Source: Schizochytrium sp. TIO01 (Eukaryota; Sar; Bigyra; Thraustochytrida; Thraustochytriidae). Taken from it: DNA of 64,000 bases. Position numbers and translations under genes: made by a program. Below, piece by piece: positions 58,053-64,000 of the stretch (position 1 is the stretch's first letter; every line of letters starts with the position of its first letter). The stretch spans positions 2,679,148 through 2,743,147 of the forward strand of contig SMSO01000014.1 of NCBI GenBank assembly GCA_004764695.1. The letters run 5' to 3'. Under the pieces are notes generated by a model that saw nothing but the letters and a program-made list of their open reading frames with translations, was not told where the DNA came from and did not search any database.

Positions 58053-60965
58053 ATGCTCGCTTTTGTGCGATGGAAGTGTCAATGTTGTGGATTTGCGGGC
58101 AACGCCGGTAGCAAGGAGCTATGCGGCAAGTGCGGCGCCGAGCGAGGCGCCAAAGCCGGGAGTGGGCCTGGACAAACGCCATCGTCGTCTGAGCCCTCTG
58201 CATCGGGAACGGCAGTTAGTTCTGCAGCAACAGCAGCAGTGATACCGCCGTCAAAGCGAGCTAGGCTTGCAGACGAGCGCGATGACTTTTCCACGAGATA
58301 CCGTATGGTGAGCCTCCCGCAACCGTGGCTTGCGGCGGCCAAAGGTTCTGTAATCTTTCGAGCGTATGAAACTGTGGAGACAACCACCGGAATGACCAAA
58401 GCTAGCGGCCAACAGCCTGTGGCGGGCTTTGATTTCGATGGATGCCTGTGCGTATTTGCTCGTGGCGCAAACACTAGCAACATCATGCAAGCGAACAATA
58501 TTGAGAAGCATCTTGTCTTTAGTCATATTAAGGACGTGCTGGTGGAACTCCATAAACTTGGCTACCGCATCGTCATTTTCTCAAATGAATCACTTGTACG
58601 ATTCAAAAACCCAGACCCAATCCGCGAGGCACTCTTACGAAAACTAGCTCGTTTAGATGCCTTCCTTGAGTATGTTAAGATACCCATGGAAGTATACTTG
58701 GCAACGCACAATGACGACTACCGCAAACCATCCACAGCGGACTTTGAAAAGGGCGGCTATGGCGGTATTGCAATGTGGACTTTCATGAAATCGGACCCAC
58801 TGAAACTTGGCAAGTCAGCACCAGAAGCCTCAAACCTTGGATTCTATGTCGGTGACGCAGCAGGTCGGCCAGGAGATATTAGTGATGGAGATCGCCGTTT
58901 CGCATTGAAGATAGGGTTGCCTTTTCACACTCCAGAAGACTTCTTCTTGCGAGACGGTGCAGCTATGCGACTTACAGGGGTCCAGCCATTTCAGTCCTCA
59001 ATGACCTCAGCAAATCTAACCCAAAACGCGAGTGTGCCACCATTTTCAGGAGATAGCTCTCAAGTGGACCTTGCCTGGCAGCAACTCATCTCCAAGGCTT
59101 CGCGGCCGCTGCTGCTTGTACTCTCTGGGCTTCCAGGCTCAGGTAAATCTTCACTTGGACAGCGTCTTTGCGAAGCAGTTGGTGGTGCGACCAAAGCAGC
59201 TCGATTCAGCCAAGATGTTCTCAAGAGTCGTCCTAAGGTAGAACAGGCCTGTGCACAAGCCCTCAATGAGGGGAAAAAACTTGTCATTGTAGATCGAACT
59301 AACCTCGTGCCTGGGCAGAGGGAATCGTGGTTACATCTTGCAAAGGACCACAATGCTGATGCTGCGCTTGTATTTCTTGAAGTGCATCCATTGGAGTGCG
59401 TTCAGAGATGCCAACAGCGTAAGAATCACGAAGGCAACTTTCCTACAGCCCGAGATCAAATACTCAATGTTGTTCAGCGATTTGCATCCAACTTAGAACT
59501 TCCTCAGACAAAGGAGGGATTTGGGGCATGCTCTGTGCTTCGACAACCTCTAAGCACCGATATCGCAGCATGGGAATTAGCTCATAATTCAGACCTTGCA
59601 GCACTTGTGTCTGGCGCAAAAAATGACCACAGTAACGCTTCTTCCCCGGTGCAGCGTCCGGCAGTTTTGGCCTTCTCATCCATTTCCACGGGGGAGTTCA
59701 AATTTGATATTACCAAGGCTGTAGGTGTTATGCTCCGAACAATCTCGAGATGCTCACAATCATGGAACCTCGGCCCCAAAACCCTTCGCCTCGTGGAGGC
59801 GCCAGGGAGCCCTGTGCTTAAGGCCTTGCAGGAAGATGAGAAACTTGCTGCACAAGTACGCCTCATTCCAGCACTGGAGATAGTTGATGGGGACATTACA
59901 TCTCAAGTAAATGTGAAGGCATTAGCCGTCGGTTCTATTAAGCGTCTAACAAGGCCTGGGGAAAATAAGTCCAACGTCAAAATTCATGCTGCAATCAATC
60001 AAACAAAACCCAATCAACTTGTTGAATTGCTTCAAGGTCGCACTATTGCTGAAGTAGCAAATCCTGTAGCATTAGAGCTTCCTGAGGACCACCCATTGCG
60101 AAAGTCAACCTCAGCTACACACGTTTTGCTAACCCTTGGACCGAACATGAATTCTGCGAAAGATGATTCGTTAGCCGATCAACCACAATATGCTGAGGAG
60201 CTTCTTGAACGTTGCTATTTGCAGTTATTTGAAACATTCAAGACACTTGTGGCCTCTAGCCCAACCCATGAGTCTGCTACGCAGCTATCTGAGGTTTCCC
60301 AAAGCAAAAAGATTACATCTTTCCCGTCTAAAATAGATGTTCCCGCGGGGCCAGTCCCTCCCGCCTCCCGGTCTTGGAAGCATGCACTTAAAGACTATAT
60401 CCACAAGCCAGTTCCCACGAGCCACCTGCCATACATTTATTATCAAGACTCAGAATATACTGTCATCTACGATGCATTTCCCAAAGCTCGAGTTCACTTA
60501 TTAATTTTGCCGCTGGCTACTTCCGGCCTGGCTGAAGTGGATCAGGTTGGAGAACTTGAATCTAAGCACATACCTGCAGTAGAAAAGCTTGCCGGCTTTG
60601 CTCAACAACTTGCCTCTCATGTATATTCCGTTCTGCAAACTGTCAATGCAGATGCGGCCCCTGTGCATATTGGATTCCATGCTGTCCCATCTCTGCACCA
60701 CCTTCATGTACACGTGATATCCCAGGATTTTGATAGCCCGTGTCTCAAGATTAAGAAGCACTGGAATTCCTTCACACAACCTCAGTTCTTCCTCCCGGTA
60801 GATTTAGTATTACAGACCTTGAAAACGAAAGGTCATGATGGCGTTTCTCAACTGCTTCAGCATAGTGAAGAGGCCCTCAAGGCCCCTCTGGCATGCCACC
60901 GTTGTAAGAAATCCATGTCAAATCTCCAGATGCTCAAAGCACATATTGCTACCCCTTGTGAATAA
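58053..60965 (+). CDS. DNA end-processing fusion: RanBP2 zinc finger - PNKP phosphatase - P-loop kinase - macro-like - aprataxin HIT - zinc finger
   Basis: 970 residues, one exon. Seen in order: a RanBP2-type zinc finger (W7, C9, C12, C24, C27); a HAD-type PNKP 3'-phosphatase with GFDFDGC (Asp127, Asp129), IVIFSNES and FYVGDAAGRPGD; a P-loop kinase with Walker A GLPGSGKSS (359-367), SQDVLKS and VDRTNL; a region (about 545-740) with LAFSSISTGEFKFD, IVDGDIT and GPNMN that matches the macro-domain segment of plant aprataxin-like proteins; an aprataxin HIT domain with HxHxH at His883/885/887 in HHLHVHV; and a terminal C-x2-C-x12-H-x4-C finger. PNKP converts 3'-phosphate/5'-OH ends to 3'-OH/5'-phosphate; aprataxin removes 5'-AMP from abortive ligation. 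Together they would restore ligatable ends in nuclear single- and double-strand break repair. The phosphatase motif has Cys where DxDGT usually has Thr, and the macro part lacks the Gly-rich ligand loop. Confidence 0.93.
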   Translation: MLAFVRWKCQCCGFAGNAGSKELCGKCGAERGAKAGSGPGQTPSSSEPSASGTAVSSAATAAVIPPSKRARLADERDDFSTRYRMVSLPQPWLAAAKGSVIFRAYETVETTTGMTKASGQQPVAGFDFDGCLCVFARGANTSNIMQANNIEKHLVFSHIKDVLVELHKLGYRIVIFSNESLVRFKNPDPIREALLRKLARLDAFLEYVKIPMEVYLATHNDDYRKPSTADFEKGGYGGIAMWTFMKSDPLKLGKSAPEASNLGFYVGDAAGRPGDISDGDRRFALKIGLPFHTPEDFFLRDGAAMRLTGVQPFQSSMTSANLTQNASVPPFSGDSSQVDLAWQQLISKASRPLLLVLSGLPGSGKSSLGQRLCEAVGGATKAARFSQDVLKSRPKVEQACAQALNEGKKLVIVDRTNLVPGQRESWLHLAKDHNADAALVFLEVHPLECVQRCQQRKNHEGNFPTARDQILNVVQRFASNLELPQTKEGFGACSVLRQPLSTDIAAWELAHNSDLAALVSGAKNDHSNASSPVQRPAVLAFSSISTGEFKFDITKAVGVMLRTISRCSQSWNLGPKTLRLVEAPGSPVLKALQEDEKLAAQVRLIPALEIVDGDITSQVNVKALAVGSIKRLTRPGENKSNVKIHAAINQTKPNQLVELLQGRTIAEVANPVALELPEDHPLRKSTSATHVLLTLGPNMNSAKDDSLADQPQYAEELLERCYLQLFETFKTLVASSPTHESATQLSEVSQSKKITSFPSKIDVPAGPVPPASRSWKHALKDYIHKPVPTSHLPYIYYQDSEYTVIYDAFPKARVHLLILPLATSGLAEVDQVGELESKHIPAVEKLAGFAQQLASHVYSVLQTVNADAAPVHIGFHAVPSLHHLHVHVISQDFDSPCLKIKKHWNSFTQPQFFLPVDLVLQTLKTKGHDGVSQLLQHSEEALKAPLACHRCKKSMSNLQMLKAHIATPCE

Positions 60966-62388
60966 ATACGATTCACACTGTACTGGGATAGAACGTCAAG
61001 GAAGTACCTTGTGCACCCCTCCAATTTTAGTTTCTAAATTTTTGAAGTGAAAGGATTTAGGTTTTTATTTTTTAATCATGTACAACAACGTCTCCACGTA
61101 ATCGGCTCATGTCTCTGTTCTTGCGAAACAAACCGCAGTAATGAGTTATAAGCAAATGTATGCATTGCACGTAATATCCATTTGGCCAATGCGCAAGGGG
61201 GAAGTGATTGCAGATACATGACACTGTGCGAGCAACACGACGAAAGGAGAAATGAAGTAAATGTTTTTAAAAAAAGATGAAGGAAACGAATATAGAAGAA
61301 ATTCATTTCTAGGAGTACTATTAGGCCTTGTATGCTAGGAATGCTTGAGAGTGCACACCTTTGTGATTAGTCAACGGACAATCGGGGGGACGAATTTGAC
61401 AATACTGTAGCGCAAAGGGGGGTCACCAGTTGTGTGCACGACAGTTTCAGGTCGCCAAATTTACTGCTATTCCCGGGCACGAACAGAGCAGCGTGTTGCG
61501 CCCCTTTCACGGCTACCTTTACTGCTGGTACTGACGTTTCTATCGGTGGCAGTGATTGAGACAGTGCTCTGAGTGTAACAGGGTACAGCAGCTGTGTACG
61601 TGAAGACCTTTATTGATCTTCAACCCAAAATTTAAAGGTTGATTTCTCCACATACGTTCAAAGGTTATCATTGAAATTCGTGTTATCTTCCCTTGAAGCT
61701 TCTTGCAAGGTGGCCTACGTTGTTCTCCTTCCTATTCATGATTTACTGTCAAGTGTTTAGTTTTCTTTTTTCTCTTAATTCTCTATTTACTTGTCAGTAG
61801 ATGTTTTTTATTTTCTAAAGAAGAACCAGTACAAAGAACCTCCCTAATTCCTATTTTAATGTAGAAGAGTACTATGCATTGAGCAAACCCCAAAACAATC
61901 GCACCGCTCCACGCCGCTGGTTAGCGAGCAAGCTCACGTGCTTGTTTGCTTACTCGAGTGGGGGCGGCGAGCCCGATTTTGTTTCAACGGGCCAACAGAA
62001 ACAGTGGTCTTTGCTCTTCTAAGCTGAAGGCGACACACCTCGGTGGGCTTGAGAACCAGAAAGGCGTGGACGACTTGAAGTGCTTGACGTTCTCCACCCA
62101 TAAGCTGCCTTGCAACTATTACAAAATAAATCAGTTTTCGACAATCGACTTTGCGAGGTGCTGCCTGAGTGAGACATCAAGTAGAGTCGCTTGGCATTGC
62201 CTTTGTAGCCTCAAGTTTTGCGATCCTTCATACTTTGCGTGTCAACAACAGCCATAACAACGGCACTCCCGGACTGCAAAGCTGGCTGGTGGGAAAGTCT
62301 GAGTGCAGTTCGTTCATTTTCCTAGCAGCAGCATATTTCTCGATCGTAGTTGCAGTAGTATACGCTCTCGTTGATTTCGTACTTCGCT
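60966..62388. other. intergenic, no gene seen
   Basis: 1.4 kb; AT-rich left part, mixed right part. Open frames up to 103 residues (61946-62257) show no protein-like pattern. The right end is the leader of the coiled-coil gene, with an in-frame stop at about 62356. Confidence 0.45.
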
Positions 62389-64000
62389 ATGTCGTATTAT
62401 TCTCCTTCCCCAGGTGCACCGGCTATCTCACGCCCGAAAACTTATGATCCAGATCTGGCAAGACGAACGCAGGAGGAATACGAGAGTGAAATGCATCTTC
62501 ATGATCTTGCAGACAGGATCGCAGAGAACCAGCGACGTTCACTGCGTCAGGAACTTGGCTTCGATGATGACGATGACTTTTTGCTCGATAGTGAAGATGA
62601 TGAAGAAGAGTGCAAAGGAGGCGAAGCAGACGCTGTCATCCGTGAGGAACTTCAGCAGCTTCAACAGCGCTACATGACAGCCTTGCGAGAGCTACATGAG
62701 ACAGGAGAGAAAGAACGCCGTGCCGCCGAGCAAGTGGCAATTCTTAAGCGTATGTCAAAGACACAAGTTACAATTTTGAAGAAATCTTTCAAAGAAAAAC
62801 TTGGCCAGCACCATACCTTAGCACATCGTCTCTTAGCAGAGTTGAAGACTTACGAAAGCTCTCTTGGTCAAGAAGACACTAAATCGGAACGATTTGCAAG
62901 GGCACTTGCTGAGGAGCGTTTGGCCACTGATAATTTTATTGAGAGCGATGTGTCTGATGGTCTTTCAGAGGCAGAGATCTCCCCATCAGTGGAAGATCGG
63001 CTTAACTCATTGCAACGCCAACTTGAATCTCTTGAATCGGAGAATTCTATATTGCGTCAGTCACTTGACGACCTTCGGCCTAGCCACATGCTACTGCGTT
63101 CTCGAACGGGCTCCATCTCAAATCCTGAGACCCCAAAGATGAGGGCCAAGCCCTCAAATGGTGATGCTGGAGCTGAGCGCATTATTACGGATTTGCCCAT
63201 GACCCCTCGCACAGAAAATGCTGATACCCCATCATCTGTGAGCAGCAAGTTGAACAGTCTGAGTGTTGAAGCACTTCGTGTCAAGTTAGTGAAAGCACTT
63301 AAGGTTGCCAAAATTACGCAGACAAAGCTTGCAAACGTAGAGCAAGAAAAGGTCGCCATGCTTGCTTTGTTGAACGAAGCGCAAGCTGAACTTGAGCGCC
63401 GTCAACAGGAGTCTCAAGCACCATCTGTCGCAACCACTCCACCAGCAGCACCTCAGGTGGAGAACATTCCTGCGACACCAAAGAGAACTCCGCAATTGCA
63501 GCTTCAGAGTGAAGCACTTCAAGGTCCCCAAACGCCACCTACACCGGCCATGTCGAATAAGGGTGAAAAAATTAAGGAGAAGTTTGAGAAGCTCAAACAG
63601 AGACTTGCGGAGCGAGAACAGGAAGTTGAAGAGGCAAAATCACTTATGGCTGCTCGTGAAGGCGAACTGTCCAATGCAAAGGCAATCATTGCAGAGCTCT
63701 CAACAGAGCTCGAAAAGTCCCGGAAGGAGGCAGACCATGGTGCACAACAAGAATCTCGCCGGGCTAAAGAGCTTCAGCGAAATCTGGATTCACAAAGTAA
63801 AAAGCAAAAGCGGCTTATCAAGGGACTTGGACGAGTTCGTAAAGAGCTACAAGACTTGCATGCCTTCAAGTCTCAGTTCACTCAGGAGGTACAGGCGATC
63901 ACGCAAAAGACAAATATTGACATGGCAAAGCTTATTCACGAACTCTCAGCGCGTGTTGCTGCTAAGGAGGCTTCGGTATCGGGCATTGTAACCAAGTATG
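62389..64000 (+). CDS. long coiled-coil protein, N-terminal part (possibly a C-terminal-motor kinesin); runs off right edge
   Basis: 537 codons from the ATG at 62389 with no stop before the window ends. Residues 1-30 are Ser/Pro-rich (MSYYSPSPGAPAISRPK), then an acidic patch (DDDDDFLLDSEDDEEE), then long heptad-type helices (about 80-200, 215-240, 290-345, 395-537) separated by Ser/Pro/Thr linkers containing several TP sites (NPETPK, PMTPR, PATPK, PQTPP). The last visible stretch is a dense coiled coil ending SGIVTKY. Kinesin-14 proteins have this plan: disordered head, long coiled coil, then a neck phrase starting Y-R-K-E followed by the motor; the window stops exactly at such a Tyr. That reading is speculative; golgin- or centrosome-type coiled-coil proteins are equally possible. 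Confidence 0.8.
   Translation, partial: MSYYSPSPGAPAISRPKTYDPDLARRTQEEYESEMHLHDLADRIAENQRRSLRQELGFDDDDDFLLDSEDDEEECKGGEADAVIREELQQLQQRYMTALRELHETGEKERRAAEQVAILKRMSKTQVTILKKSFKEKLGQHHTLAHRLLAELKTYESSLGQEDTKSERFARALAEERLATDNFIESDVSDGLSEAEISPSVEDRLNSLQRQLESLESENSILRQSLDDLRPSHMLLRSRTGSISNPETPKMRAKPSNGDAGAERIITDLPMTPRTENADTPSSVSSKLNSLSVEALRVKLVKALKVAKITQTKLANVEQEKVAMLALLNEAQAELERRQQESQAPSVATTPPAAPQVENIPATPKRTPQLQLQSEALQGPQTPPTPAMSNKGEKIKEKFEKLKQRLAEREQEVEEAKSLMAAREGELSNAKAIIAELSTELEKSRKEADHGAQQESRRAKELQRNLDSQSKKQKRLIKGLGRVRKELQDLHAFKSQFTQEVQAITQKTNIDMAKLIHELSARVAAKEASVSGIVTKY

Overview
The window is nuclear DNA of a unicellular eukaryote. It carries a 26S proteasome ATPase, a GARP-complex subunit, a HECT ligase and a long-form tRNase Z. 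Spliceosomal introns are visible with GTAAGT donors and AG acceptors, intergenic DNA is AT-rich, and there are no bacterial-style operons. Most genes are single-exon; the introns I could place are 66-371 bases long. Low intron density, serine/glutamine-rich low-complexity segments, EF-hand proteins and a ZnF/PNK/macro/HIT fusion would suit a heterotrophic stramenopile such as a labyrinthulomycete (thraustochytrid). That placement is inference, not proof.

Layout. 0-12.8 kb is gene-dense: Rpt6/PSMC5 (-, runs off the left edge), a CCDC24-like protein (-), a small EF-hand-like protein (+), tRNase Z/ELAC2 (-), a spliced NYN-ribonuclease plus KH protein (+), a thiolase-fold protein lacking thiolase catalytic residues (-) and an EF-hand protein with a histone-H1-like head and acidic tail (+). 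12.8-18.4 kb is an AT-rich gene desert. 18.4-33.6 kb holds a HECT ubiquitin ligase with two LSD1-like zinc fingers (+), an endonuclease/exonuclease/phosphatase protein (-), a two-exon basic protein (+), an M50-like membrane metalloprotease (+), VPS54 with a huge acidic tail (+) and a serine palmitoyltransferase small-subunit homologue (-). A ~313 bp perfect (TTTA)n array follows. 35.6-45.5 kb holds a Q-rich coiled-coil protein (+), a membrane-anchored trypsin (-), a four-exon NQO-type flavodoxin-fold oxidoreductase (-) and a WDR26/GID7 homologue (+). 45.5-55.3 kb is a ~10 kb island of microsatellites and minisatellites without a convincing gene. 55.3-64 kb holds an NCS2/AzgA-type nucleobase permease (+), a 970-residue DNA end-repair fusion (+) and the start of a long coiled-coil protein (+, runs off the right edge).

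The gene order is mostly alternating: many neighbours are divergent (shared 0.6-0.9 kb promoters) or convergent. Three ubiquitin-system genes (Rpt6, HECT ligase, WDR26/GID7) lie here, but they are spaced apart and I see no reason to call them a cluster.

The most notable item is the gene at 58053-60965. It joins a RanBP2-type zinc finger, a PNKP-type 3'-phosphatase, a P-loop polynucleotide kinase, a degenerate macro-like domain, an aprataxin HIT domain and a C-terminal zinc finger in one chain. In animals PNKP and aprataxin are separate proteins recruited by the same scaffolds; here the end-cleaning activities appear to be covalently linked.
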